Below, piece by piece: positions 13,845 to 24,855 of a DNA stretch of 64,000 bases. Both the position numbers and the translations under genes were made by a program. Position 1 is the stretch's first letter; every line of letters begins with the position of its first letter. Below the pieces are notes generated by a model, which saw only the letters and a list, made by a program, of their open reading frames with translations, did no database searches and was not told where the DNA came from. Origin of the DNA: Phoma sp. XZ068 (lineage: Eukaryota; Ascomycota; Dothideomycetes; Pleosporales; Didymellaceae); the NCBI GenBank assembly GCA_004835665.1, contig RBKR01000022.1:1027392-1091391 (forward strand). The letters run 5' to 3'.

Positions 13845-16001
13845 CTACGGGCTCAGAAGCCGTACAGTACCGGATCGTTGTTTGCTTCTCGCTACATCCA
13901 GGGCTGTGCGGCCTCTGTTAGAGACGATTGTGGCGTCGGCACCTCTTGAAAGCAGATACGCCACAATATCGTCTCTACCCTGCTCAGCTGCATTGAATAA
14001 AGCTGTTCCGGCTTCCCCTATTCCCCATTCTAGCCATGAACGCTCATCATTTCGGAACCAGATGCTATCGATTGGACAACCTAAGTTTAGCAAAAGCTCG
14101 ACAACCTCAAGGCTGTCTTCACCTCTTCTTTGCATAGCAAAATGGAGTAGCTGCCCATGCTTGATACCGCTACTGCTGCGGTCGAGCAACAGTCTGATTG
14201 TGGACATCGGAGCACGGCAGATCGCTACCGACACTGGTGTGACGTCAAATTCCCCTCTTGCGTCGGCTGAGGCTCCCTTTCTCAGCAGCCAACGAGAAAA
14301 GTGCTCGTCATAGACGAAGCTCCTGACCATCATTAGCTGTGCTGGTATCGCGTCTGTTGGTGTGCTTACCCAAGACGCGGATATTTCGAGCCTTGATCAG
14401 TCTGGCAAACGTCCCAGCCAAAGTTGATAAAAATCTGTGCTACAGCTGGCGACTTAACGCAAGAGGTCACTAGGTGGGGCGTCCAATTCTCGCACAGGAA
14501 AAGAAGAACATCGAGGTGGTTAGCCTTCGCTGCATCACTGAACGCACCGGAAACGCCGACCAAACTATCCTTCGGATGGTGGGCTCTGATATGTTGCAAG
14601 ATGGTGATGACGTCGGCAAGCCTACCTGCTCTAGTGGCTGCGCGTAGGTTCTCTACTTGAGTTGACACTGAGAGCGGTTGAGAGGACTGTGCCGCCACAT
14701 GAGTGAAAGCGTTTGGAAGCAACAGACGGGCGATATCAGTGAAGCGCGTTGGGACATCTTCATTGATGAGGCTAACACCTGCAACCTTGAGTAAGTGCAG
14801 GACAGCTTCACATGCTTTTGTAGACACGGCGCCAGCAAGAGCTAAAAGCAGTGCGCGTTGTTCATATTGCAGGAATGCCAAAAGGCTCTTCATGATTTCC
14901 ATGTTACCAAACCCGGCGGCCCAGAAGAGACTGTCCGTGTAGCGTGTAGAGTCGGAGACGGACAGGTGAGACATTATGGTATGGAACGCTTGCTCGTGGT
15001 TTTCCAAGCATGCGTCGTTCATTGCTGTCACAAGCAAAGCTTCTCCGATCTCTGATTGGATCTTTGGCAAATATGTTTGCAGCAACGCCTGCTGGTCACA
15101 TTCTGCAGCCATTCGCAGGAAACGTAGCCAAAACTCTCTCTTCGCTGCCGGAGTGAGGTCTGCTCGTCTGGAGTCCAGTAACAAACTAACAGATGCTGCC
15201 TGATTGCTCCTGACCATGCGGATAACAGCGTCATCGTATATAGTCCTAGCGACGCGGTCTTTGTGACTGAGCAGTTTGGCCAGCACGCGCTTATGGCCAG
15301 CAGAGGCGGCAGCTTCGACGGCATTCATGAGACGAAGTCCAGCAAGATGTTCGTAGGTCTCCCAGTCCCAGTTGTCAAGGAGAAGATGTACCATTGCTAA
15401 AGATCCAGACGACGCCGCTGTAGCCAGAGGTTCTCCAAAGAGTGGCGTACTTGAAGTAGCATTGACTTTGTCTTCTAAGAGTTTCCGTACCTCAACATCC
15501 TTGTCTGCCCCGACAGCTGCTACGAGAGCATTGTCCTTGATCGTTGCAAGTGGGAGGCATTTTTGTTTCTCCGCGGTAAGGCAGTCAAGAATCTTCCAGT
15601 ACATCATTGTTTTCGCGGCGGATGTTTCAAGAACTTGCACGTATCGACTCCGGAGGTCAGACTTGGCGTAGCCAGCGAGATAGTCCGCGGTGCAATTGAT
15701 AGCGTAGCAAAGCACTAGCTCATCTGTGTTTCCAAGCAACATCTTTGAGTGAACAAGTCTTTGTATCATAGCCTCACTAAGTTTTCTTTGAAGGAGAATT
15801 GCTTTCGGCAGGCGAAAGATTGAATTCTGGACAATTGAGTCGAACTGACCTAGATCTTGTTAGGCTGGTAGTTCAACAACTATCTTAAGGCAACATACGA
15901 CATGTTTCCCGGAGTTTGGTAGCGTTTTGCAATTCAGTTTGTTGCACAGCAATATCGATCACTAGTTGCAAGAGCTCAGCTGGCAGCTTAAGCATAAACA
16001 T
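13845..16001 (-). CDS. F-box and ankyrin-repeat protein (three exons)
   Basis: CDS is complement of 13845-14322, 14370-15849 and 15899-16001, 686 aa. Both introns (49 nt with GTATGT, CTAAC branch and CTAG; 47 nt with GTAAGC, CTAAT and CAG) join the frame exactly. An F-box-like motif begins within the first residues (LKLPAELLQLVIDIAV). From roughly residue 115 onward there are degenerate ankyrin repeats (ATAASSGSLAMVHLLLDN, ALFNAAEQGRDDIVAYLLSR, GRTALDVARS), clearest at the C-terminus. The likely role is substrate recognition in an SCF ubiquitin ligase or protein-protein scaffolding; this is family knowledge, not shown here. The start is the first ATG (16001) before the F-box; upstream only GTG is available. 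ATG at 15995 is also possible. It looks intact. Confidence 0.85.
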
Positions 16002-16986
16002 TGCAACCGCGAAGCAAGACTTGAGCGTGCAATGTGCCTCGCTTCTAGGCTGTTTGCCCAGAATCGAGGAGCTAGCTTCAAGCACCTACAAGTGCGATGC
16101 CGGCCCGTTTCCACAATGCAAATAGCACAGCGATACCAGCTGGTAATTTTGATCCGTAGTAGGTTAGAGGCGCCGTATGCAAATGAGAATGCAGGTAGCG
16201 ATTGCAGAGGAGCAATGCGAAGGGAAGCTGACGTTGTCAGAGGGGCGCTTGGAGGATCATCTTAAAAAGAACGTTACTAACCTAATTTGTAATAGCCCCG
16301 CAGTTTACCCGTAGCCGCTGAGGCTTTGGATGTGTTTCTGTCGGAATCAACATTGATTAGGCCCGCTCTGATGAGTTGGCGGGGTCGATCGTCGATCCCT
16401 GGCGGAACAAGACACGGACCGTCATCGCACATCACGTGTGATTAGTACAGTTTCTTCTTTACATGCGAGGTTGTATACTTGCTCTCCACATTGACTCAGA
16501 ATCACGGTTCTGTGCTATTTTCCCGATGCGTATGAAGCGCACAATTTCGGACCTGCGTTAGGTCAATCAGTGATGCGCTCCATGCATGCAGGCTGGAGGT
16601 ATGACAGCCGGAGCACAGCTCTGGTCCAATTATTTGCAAGGCGATGCGGACATGACCCCAAGGACGAGCCAGTGCTGTCCGATACTCCCAAAGCCTCGAT
16701 TGACGTCAATAGCTAAAATGCCTGCAAGTGCGATCTGAACTGCAGGCATCTCAGGGAGACTTAGTATGCCGCCGTACCTGCAACCTCATCTGACAGGAAG
16801 TACAGTACTAGGTCAAAAGTTTTGGCAGGCTGAGCTTTGGCCACCCCACCAACCAACACCGTCAAGCATACTCACAGCCTCGCAAGCTTCTCATGATGCA
16901 CCCCTGAGCATCTCTACTTTGCACTTTCTGCCCTTCGCTTCTGCAGGTTACAGCTAAACAGATGAGACGAACGTCCCACTGCTACC
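16002..16986. other. divergent intergenic region
   Basis: Non-repetitive, GC-balanced DNA between two divergently transcribed genes, so it should hold both promoters. A TGACGTCA palindrome (CRE-like) lies at about 16701-16708 and a CACGTG box near 16433. No coding region is supported. Confidence 0.45.
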
Positions 16987-17747
16987 ATGCCGAGATGCCC
17001 CACACTTCACAGCTACTTGAAGGCTCAGGCGGCAGAAGAAGGCAGACGGGGCATCCTCGCAGATGACCCTAATTTCCATTATCTGCTGGGCTTCGAGAAA
17101 GACAACGTAGAGTCATTGCCTGTGAAGACGTACATCCGCCGGCTGTGGCTGGCGTTCCAAAGCAGCGAGCACTCGTCCCTGCCAAGGTGTTTTCTCGACC
17201 CGGAGGCAGAAAGATTTTCGAAAGAAGTCGAAGAATGGGTTTCTGATTTCGTCAAAGACGAAGACCGCTTGGCATTAGAGATTGCGAAAGATCCACTAGT
17301 TGTCGACGAGAAGACTAAAGAAACTTGCAGCGCATTCCTAAAGGACGCTGCGCGTACACTGCTTGTTACAAGAGAATGGGGAGACCACCTCTGGGGAAGT
17401 AGAACATTTTGCAAAACGCGAAACGAGAGCCTGGCGATGACAAGCCTCCAAAGTGGCCGCGGGATCAAGACTTGTGAGTTACTTAGTTGATCTTTAAAAG
17501 CCAAGGCTCAACCACTTCTAGCATTATACAGACTGTTCGCCATTGGCTGGCCGCGTGACTGCAAGATAAACTACAGAACCCAAAACAGGCGAAGAAGGTC
17601 CCTCGGATCGAGTGCCCGGAAGGTCCGCATCAGAGGAGAGTGTCTCTCGCTGCAGTGTTCCCAGGTACAACACTATACAACTCAGAAGAGGAGGCTGTAG
17701 ATTTAGTTGCACGAGAGTTGGTAGACGTAACAGAAGAAGCTACTTAG
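16987..17747 (+). CDS. unknown protein, two-exon model
   Basis: ATG at 16987 in a good context (CTACCATGCC). Exon 1 is 16987-17473; a GTGAGT donor at 17474 and an acceptor TGCAAG at 17565 join in frame to exon 2 (17566-17747), giving 222 aa. The unspliced frame would stop at 17490 (167 aa). The protein is hydrophilic with an acidic middle (EVEEWVSDFVKDEDRLALEI) and an acidic, helix-like tail (NSEEEAVDLVARELVDVTEE). No signal peptide, membrane segment or known domain is recognised. The same frame beyond the TAG at 17745 stays fairly codon-like, so the stop might be a recent C-to-T change and the gene once longer. Splice site choice is the weak point. Confidence 0.5.
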
Positions 17748-20700
17748 TCACAGCGCCACGAGGAATATCCCCTGCGCCAAAGGTCTACAAGATGGCGCAA
17801 ACCCTCAGCACGTGCAATTGACATTAGAGAATTGCAGACAATATACCCAGACTCTACTATTACACAGCTTTGGTCTGTGTTACAAGCTAGCCAGCAATAA
17901 TATTTTTAGACAGGGACCACTAGGGTTTCTTTGTTGTCTTATCCCAAACCTGCAGATGCACTGTCGCAATCATCAGATCAGCACTTAGACAACGTTAAGC
18001 TCAGCCCTGCTGTACCTAGGTTAGCTTCCGTTGCTCCTTTAAGCTTGAAGAGGAAGCAAGGTATTAAGGACGTGGAGCCTAGCAGAACAGCCTCAAACGT
18101 AAGATTAAAGTTAATGGAATTATTGCCCACAGCTGCACCTAGCCTGGTTGTTTCACGGGTGTTATCTAGGAGCGTGCATAGATCTCTAACTAGACTTAAC
18201 TTAGCTCCTATCTAGGACTTAATAGGGCTGCACACTGTTTATAACAGAAGCAACAGTTTACGTAAACTTATGCCTCCAACTAGACACACAGTCTCCCAGG
18301 ATTACACTTATCTAGATTGCGGCCTATAGGTATCTAAAGTAATGCAGCGCTGTGCTAAAATCTCTATAGTCTAGCAGGACCAATGTCAGCAATCAATTGA
18401 CATTAAATCTAATTTTGTCTGTAACCAGAATAGTGAAGGAAGCTGCAAGACATATTGCACTTACTGTCGCAGGGCAGTATAATGTCCTTTGGCATATGAA
18501 TGTTACACAGGCGATGACTGGGGTATAGTATGGGGAAAGCTAACAGCATTACAGCTCAGAACTCGACGTTGTGGGGTTTGTTTAGAGTAATGAAGCGCGA
18601 CACATCCAAATTGTTTGTCTCTCCTCGCGGTTAAAGTATAGCATGTGAAAGAGTGTTGGAGGTTCCAGGGCCAAAAAAGGCTGTGCACAATAAGCGTTAC
18701 GGTCACGACTTCGAATCGACAAGTGGCGCAGTGGAAGCGACACGCGTCTGACAGACGACGTGATCACACTGCTAGAGCGGCAACGCTCAGAGCGGACGAT
18801 TTGGATATCGACTTCGCACTGTTCGGGGATCCCAGTGCTGATGAGCTACTTGAGGATTTGTCCTAAGACAAGATTTCCTGTTAGTGCTGAACCTCTGAAG
18901 AGCATGAGATATATTGTTGGACGAGGATACCCAGAAAACAACACGGCCACCACGGTCAAGGACCCCTTATACTATGTGACATTTCTCCTCGCAACTTCCA
19001 AGAGAGTCGAAGCGAAGACGAAATGACTACTGGACACTAAGGAAACGCCACGATCCATGACCATCGAAGAGGGTATGTCGCTTCAAGCGGACAGCTGGAA
19101 AGCCGCGCAGCTATGAGTAGTCCTCGAGATCCCGCTTCGCACTCTTACTCGCTCTCCAGATAGGCAACGACACAATGTCGTGTGGGGCTTCGCTACGAAC
19201 GTTACAAGCGCTCCTTGACAAGTTGATAGTTTCGCTCGCACAGGCGCGTACATGCGTCGAGAGCGCGTGCATTCATGCGACGCGTCATCAACCAATCATG
19301 ATCTTTCGTTCTCTGCAAGTAATAGTGTACACAAGTCATGTATGAGAGACCTACGAGCAGCGGGCGAGACTCTCGACCTTCAAAGTGGTACAGTATCGCA
19401 AATGCACCAGAATGCGTCATTGTAATGGTCTCTGCATACACACCATCAGGCGTGGCTGCTTGTCGCGTCGCAGCCTGTTTCGTGGTCAACACGCCCTTAG
19501 GGTTCGAACAAAGAAAGTGATGGCCACATGACAGTCGTAAAAGCATGCAGACAGGGCGATCGCGGGAGCAATGATACAGTTGGCACGGTCTGGGCAAGGG
19601 TGACGCGTGGCAATCGGTACAAGCATCTCCAGGTCGGGTAGCTTAGCAACGCGCGAATGCTGTTGCTTAGCGTCATCATGGTGGCGCTTACCATCGGAAA
19701 GATACTGATGGTAAGCGCCGTTGTCAGCACAGCACAAGCGTCAGCATGATGTTCTTAGCGTGGAGGTGCTGAAGGTCAGCACGATTTGATTATCATTATC
19801 GTCAAGCTAAATGTAGAAAGAATGTCACCTTTTTCAGCCGTTAATGTCGTGTTTATCAGCTTTAGGCACAATACCTACTCATCATTGCGTGTCACAGAAA
19901 CATTGTAAGCCAAAATGGCCGCATATAGGAAGCCATGTACGAGAATGTTCGATCATAAGGGTAGAGGAGCTGCTGATGACAGAGACAGCTGCGTGGTTGT
20001 CACATCAGTGGAAAAAAAAGCCCAGCACGATCATCCACTCGCTGCGGAGCCACAAGCCTTTAACGATAATGAGCCATTATATCACAAGTAGTATTCCGCG
20101 AAGGACAATGCGCGGGACATCGACGGTCCCCTCATGAACCTTTATCGGAGCAAGCGAGACGTTGTGCGGCCCCGCGACGAATACATTGGTTGACATCATA
20201 GCCCCTGCACTAAGCCCTACCACTGACTCGCACTGCTTACAAAGTAGCTTAGCCAGGAGCTGGGTGGAGCAATACACGGTAGAGGACTGCTTGTCACAAG
20301 GCTTTTGCAATGACAGTGATCGGTGTGCAACACGTGCCTGTCAGCGCTGTGTGCATCGGGCATGAGCGACATATTTGTGGAACAATGATCAAAACGATGG
20401 CGACAGAGGATGTAAACAAAGCGAGCGCGGAACCTAATACTCAGGTGATAAGCTAAGCGACCGGCCGGCGGACCAGTAAACGTGGACCCCACCATTTTCC
20501 CCATTAACTGTCGCCACCACTACACCACAAGGAACGTGCATAGCTGGAACCGTATAGGAAACACCAACCAAGCAACTATAAGAAGTTACATGACAAATAG
20601 CGAAAAGGAACTCCCACGGAAAGCACGAGAGCACATCTACTAGTGGTCGTAACGGTCTCTATGGGTTATCACGCACCCCCTCGTGTTGATTTGGCGTCTG

Positions 20701-20984
20701 CAGAGCCGCAGCTGGGCCCTGACGACACTTATGACCGGATTTTTTGAGCAAGCTACTTCAATTGACACGTCCACTACATGCAGTAGTAGCCATGTGCTCC
20801 TAACGCAGTCACGCAGTGCTTTGCCATGGGTAATACATGCGAGGGCTGCCAAGGCGCGGCAATTGCTCCAATTATTGTGTCCAAATGACTTTTCAATTGG
20901 TAGTTTGCCTAGCTGACAGCCGACACGGCGTGACAAGTGTCCGCACCGCCCCACTTTATTCTCGACAGCCAACTATCCCCATAG
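17748..20984. other. 3.2-kb stretch without a supportable gene
   Basis: GC-balanced and non-repetitive. Several ORFs of 60-130 codons lie on both strands, but none has a good start, splice sites or a recognisable motif. The first ~450 bases keep some codon-like character in the frame of the preceding gene (for example around 17930-18212) and may be its decayed continuation. A 13-bp inverted repeat lies at 19683-19719. Confidence 0.4.
19683..19719. repeat. perfect 13-bp inverted repeat (hairpin)
   Basis: GGCGCTTACCATC at 19683-19695 and its exact reverse complement at 19707-19719 are separated by 11 bases. No poly-T follows and no gene ends here, so a role is not evident. Confidence 0.8.
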
Positions 20985-20986
20985 GC

Positions 20987-21263
20987 CTACGTCGTGCCGC
21001 AGGAGGTGTGTAATCGGTGGGAAGACAACGGGCGAGGGCAGTATCAGAGGGCGGAGGGGAGGGATTTTCAGTGCCGGGGGGTGTTGGTGGCAGGGTTGAT
21101 GGGGTTGGCGTACGGAGGCAAGGGAGAGATGAAGGAGCGATCGTGCGAGCGGTTGGAGAAGCAGGGAGTTGATGAGAGTTCGATAAAGGATGTAGTGAAG
21201 CAATTGGGGCACAAACAGCGGTTGGAGATGATAGAGAGCAACGGGTTGGTGGGGAGTTGTTGA
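20987..21263 (+). pseudogene. C-terminal fragment of a second telomere-linked helicase
   Basis: The plus strand from about 20987 to the TGA at 21261-21263 encodes a polypeptide that aligns with the last ~95 residues of the terminal helicase: VPQEVCNRWEDN against VPQEICNSWEPN, then FQCRGVLVAGLMGLAYG against CQYSGVLSAGLTGIVFG, then IESNGLV against VESNNLV. Nothing of the helicase or recombinase-like domains precedes it, so the copy is truncated at its 5' side. It is not RIPed and is well diverged from the terminal copy. It lies about 43 kb inside the telomere, marking an old chromosome end or an old insertion. Confidence 0.85.
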
Positions 21264-21433
21264 ATAACGCGTTTGACACTATATGCCTAAACTGTACTGA
21301 TGGGGTAGGGTTAGGTTGCCCCCAGGGGCGAAAATGGTGGTTCCCCCTGGGGTCAAGCAATGCCAAGACTTGTTGCCAGCTCTTCCCACCAGGGGTAGCT
21401 TCCGTCCTTTGCCTGTTAGGCCATCTATATACA
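21264..21433. other. downstream flank of the helicase fragment with a short telomere-like motif
   Basis: GGGGTAGGGTTAGG occurs at about 21303-21316, shortly after the stop of the helicase fragment. It is too short to be called an interstitial telomere by itself but is suggestive in this position. Confidence 0.4.
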
Positions 21434-21497
21434 AAGGTGCGCAATCTTGGTGGGGTGGTCGGCTCGCTTGCCTGGCCGGTTCGCTTGCCGTTCACGT
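21434..21497. repeat. orphan Fot1/pogo terminal inverted repeat
   Basis: The segment ending GCTTGCCGTTCACGT and followed by TA (21498-21499) matches the outer end of the relic at 10298-10713, including the upstream GCGCAATCTT block. It contains two copies of TCGCTTGCC, like the sub-repeats inside the TIRs of the intact elements. No transposase is attached. Confidence 0.65.
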
Positions 21498-21819
21498 TAA
21501 TCTCAAATTGCAATCCTTATAAGTTTACTCAGCTGAGTACTAGTCAAAGATGCGATTGGTTGCTGTGATAGTGAACATACCACTTCCCCGCACTTCTCCG
21601 CATTATGCTGATCCACATGGACGCTTAGGTCCGCCTTTCGAATTTTGTCACGCTCTCTGGACTTTCATGTATAAACGCTTACTTCGTCATCCATTGACCG
21701 TGTCTTTCTTATTAACTACAATCGTCGACAATCATTTCAGAGACCTACTCCATCAATCAATAGGACTTTCAAGCAAACATTGAAGAAACCAACATAGGAC
21801 TTGTCTTCGTTATTTCACA

Positions 21820-22435
21820 ATGGCACCCGCATTCGAGGATGACGCGCGATCTGCTGGTGCAGCCAAAGACAAAAACAGTTATGCAGACCAAATCAAGGCC
21901 AATGAGCTCAGGGAGCGGGAAATGGCTGACAAGCTGGGAGCTCCGGATGTTTTCCTCGATAGTGAAGCCGACACCTGCTGGTATCACTGGGTGGGCAGCA
22001 TCTGGGTCAAGCCTCTCCGTTTTGAGAACCGAAGCGGCACTGTTGTTGTCGTCCTCAAGACTGACCCAAAGGCTGAGCTAGGCAAGCACAGACACAGAGG
22101 TGAAGTCAGGGCTTATACTGTGCAAGGTAATTGGGGTTATCATGAGTAAGGCTTTCTTTGACCAATGTTCAGCCTGTTCTGGTTGTAGACTGACTGTTAT
22201 CAGATACAAATGGACAGGCAAGCCTGGTGACTACGTTGTCGAGAATCCAGGCTCGATTCACACTCTATGGATGGGTGAAAAATCAGAAATCTTGTTCAAT
22301 GTGACAGGGTCCATCGAGTTTTTGAATGATGATGGCAATGTCAGGGAGACCTTGGACCTTTTTTCTGTCTGGAGGATGTACGTAGAACATTGCGAGAAGA
22401 ACGGCAGCAAGCCCAACGAGAAGTTATGGTATTAG
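21820..22435 (+). CDS. cupin protein of the 2,4'-dihydroxyacetophenone dioxygenase-like family
   Basis: Two exons, 21820-22145 and 22189-22435, with a 43-nt intron (GTAAGG ... TTGTAG), give 190 aa in a continuous frame. The splice restores the cupin core exactly. Motif 1 is GKHRHRGEVRAYTVQG at residues 88-103 (His90, His92 and Glu95 as likely metal ligands), then GYHE at 106-109; motif 2 is GDYVVENPGSIHTL with His133. Family members are small single-cupin oxygenases that bind Fe(II) or a similar metal and cleave acetophenone-type or diketone substrates; the real substrate here is unknown. No signal peptide, so probably cytosolic. It lies between two transposon ends, and a TIR begins 5 bp after the stop codon, yet it is intact. 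Confidence 0.8.
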
Positions 22436-22440
22436 GATTA

Positions 22441-22644
22441 ACGTACCCGGCAAGCGAGCGGCCCCCCCCCCCCCCAACACCAACTTCTCATGGTTTTGCA
22501 GCGATCTACCTCAACAACACAATAAGACAGCAAAACATAACTACTATCCTAGACTAAGAACTATCTATGATAATCTTCTTACATGTTCGTAAGTTATAGC
22601 CAGTCTCCCTACAGCGGCTGCAGCGCGCTGAAGCCTGCCGGCCC
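22441..22644 (-). pseudogene. Fot1/pogo relic: terminal repeat and C-terminal zinc knuckle
   Basis: After TA at 22439-22440 the sequence ACGTACCCGGCAAGCGAGC resembles the TIRs of the intact elements. Downstream the minus strand reads a C-terminal fragment CSRCRETGYNLRTC, corresponding to the CCHC knuckle CGTCGEAGHNARTC of the intact transposase but with Tyr in place of His. The remainder of the transposase is absent; a LINE fragment begins next to it. Confidence 0.7.
22462..22475 (+). repeat. 14-base poly-C tract
   Basis: Uninterrupted C14 inside the transposon terminal region just downstream of the cupin gene. Confidence 0.85.
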
Positions 22645-23745
22645 GCACCTGATCGCGCCCTTTCCTCGCACGTCTTTGACGCTGAGGAAATAGGAGCGTG
22701 GAGAGGCCTCCTGCATACTATAAGGCAACCAGCGCTCAGCACCCGCCGAATCTGGCTGTGCATAGACAGCACCTCAGTGATATGGTGCCTCAGGGGCGAC
22801 GCACCCCCTACCTCTCAATGGGCCTCCCTAGAGTGCCACAGCGCCATGGAGACTCACGATGTCTCTATCAAATAGGCCCCTGGACATCTAGGTATTGAAG
22901 GGAACGAGGCTGCAGACAGACTTGCTAACCTAGAAGCCCAGCACCCATCACCCCCAACTGGAAAAGCGGCTATGCCTACACTCTCAGGCATCAAGTCAAT
23001 TGCCCGCAAGACACTACGACACACACAACAAACCTAGTGGTCCAACAAGAAGACCAGGCTCTCAAAATAGTACAAGAGCTAGGACTTGGACTATGCACTA
23101 CGCAGCGGTCCAAAGGAGCTAGACCTACTAAGAGCCACCTTAGCCAGACTACTCTCTATCCGATCCAGACATGGGGACTTTGCCTAGTATCACCAAAAGT
23201 ACAACTATAAGGATGCAAACCTCACCTGCCTATGCAGACAGGACAAGACACTAGAGCACTTCGCGCTTTGTTGCAAGACCCTAGCATACACTACAGCACT
23301 AGTAGGTAATCTAGAGGCCTTTAAAGCCTTTGTTAAACTTATATAGTACTACACTAAGATCTGCCCCTGCTAGGTCTTGCAGTTCTGCAATAGTAGTAGG
23401 TAATATAGCACCTAGCAGAACTAGTTCTAGCATAATAGCTATAACACCCCCCCCCCCCCCCTCTATATATATACACTCTCTCTCTTAGTATATAGATGCC
23501 TTAGAATGCAAGAAAATTACTCTAATATATATATATTACTTAGCCTCTCTAACTAGAAGGGGAGCTATAGTTCTAAAATAGTAGTAATACCTATAAAGGT
23601 AAGAAATACTTTTTAAAGTAGTATATTAGCACTATAATTCTATAGCTTAGTATATTATATATACTCTTTAGGAGGCAAGATATTAGACCTAATCCTTATT
23701 AACTTAATAAAAAATAAATACTAACTAACTAACTAACTCTTTAAT
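22645..23745 (+). mobile_element. LINE (Tad1-like) 3' fragment with RNase H and CCHC motif
   Basis: The plus strand reads the C-terminal part of a fungal non-LTR retrotransposon ORF2. It contains an RNase H domain with LCIDSTSVIWCLRG, then APGHLGIEGNEAADRLANLE, followed by a Cys/His cluster (CLCRQDKTLEHFALCC) typical of the end of these proteins. A few TAG stops replace Gln or Trp; RIP is mild at the 5' side and strong toward the 3' side. The upstream reverse transcriptase is missing, as expected for 5'-truncated insertion. A CTAA-type microsatellite at 23721-23738 may be the 3' tail. Confidence 0.8.
23447..23461 (+). repeat. 15-base poly-C tract
   Basis: Uninterrupted C15 in the 3' part of the LINE fragment. 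Confidence 0.85.
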
Positions 23746-24366
23746 TCTAAAGTAATACTATAGAAATTTAATAAAATCTTAAATAATAGAGCCTTAGCCT
23801 TAGATATAAGAAGCTAGAAGGAAATAGAGGCCTTACTAGACTTACTTTTAAAAAATCTAAATAATAAAATAGCTTAAAATATAGGCTAAACCTTTCTATA
23901 GGTTAGAATACTTTCTTTAAGTAGGAGGTTACTAGCTCTAAAAAGACTATAGTTAATAAAAAGAACTATAAAAGGCTAGGTAAGCCTCTTCTATTATAGA
24001 AAACTAAGAGCTACTAAGATAGTACTTAGTCCTAGTCTATAGAAAAAGTAAAGTATATATATAATCTATAGGCTACTATAGAGGCTTAGAAGCTATAATA
24101 ATAATAATAAAAATATAATATAAGTTAGTATAGAAAAGATAAAAAGGAGGCTAAAGCTAAGAAAGCTAAAATAAGGTATTAGAAAAGAGCTATAGCCTAG
24201 AAAGTAAAGATAAAAAAGAAGCTAAAAAGGTCTTAGATATAGCTACTTAAAAGGATACTTAGAAGACTATAATATTACTTTAAAAGAGAGCTAAAATAGC
24301 TTAAAAAAGTAAAAAAAAGAGCTTTAAGGCTATAGTAGTTTTATTTTAAAAGATTAAAAAGGCTAT
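23746..24366. other. RIPed AT-rich DNA of unknown origin
   Basis: Stop-rich in every frame. One plus-strand reading is Lys/Arg/Leu-rich and helix-like, but I cannot assign it to a family. Confidence 0.4.
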
Positions 24367-24371
24367 AGAGC

Positions 24372-24855
24372 TGTTATAATCTTAGAGGAAGAGGCACAGT
24401 ATAACAAAGTTATAGTTATAGATTAATAGCGCAGGGCTAAGAAGGCTATATAACATCCTATAATTCTATAGAAATAAACTACGCTAAGAGTATAAGACAG
24501 TATAAGATACTACATGTGTGTCCTATAGAAACTATAAACTACTTATAGAAACTATAGGGCCTCCTATAGGACTTTATAGGACATTATAAGAAATATAGAA
24601 TACTCCTTAGTATATAGTAAATAGGAACACTACCCTTATAGTATTGTATTTAACCTTGTTAATTAACTTTGTTATTAGAACTTAACCTAACTTTTAAGCT
24701 AGACAGATTAACTATCTATACTACTTATTATTAACCCTATAGTTATTATAGTGTTTTACTAGGTATTTATACTAACCCCCTCCTATACTAGCACTTATCC
24801 TAGAGAACTAACCTTAGAAGTATTTATAAGCTTTGCTTAGTTTATAACCTTAATA
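24372..24855 (+). repeat. 5' LTR of chromovirus copy C
   Basis: Begins TGTTATAATC and ends ACCTTAATA; 484 bp, the same length as the 3' partner, which begins TATTATAATC (RIPed TG). Confidence 0.9.

Noticed and set aside
13845..14333. Separate 162-aa ankyrin gene
   Set aside because: A 47-nt intron with donor, branch site and acceptor joins it in frame to the larger upstream exon, so it is the last exon of one gene.
18690..18780. tRNA-like sequence: TTCGAATC T-loop and GTGGCGCAGTGGAAGCG D-arm
   Set aside because: The arms are in the wrong order, the anticodon arm does not form a 5-7-5 stem-loop and no acceptor stem closes. Not a tRNA gene.
19202..19597. 131-codon minus-strand ORF
   Set aside because: No motif, composition unlike neighbouring genes, overlapping frames equally open.
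20162..20365. 67-codon ORF with several cysteines near its end
   Set aside because: No ATG, no signal peptide and no splice model that would supply one.
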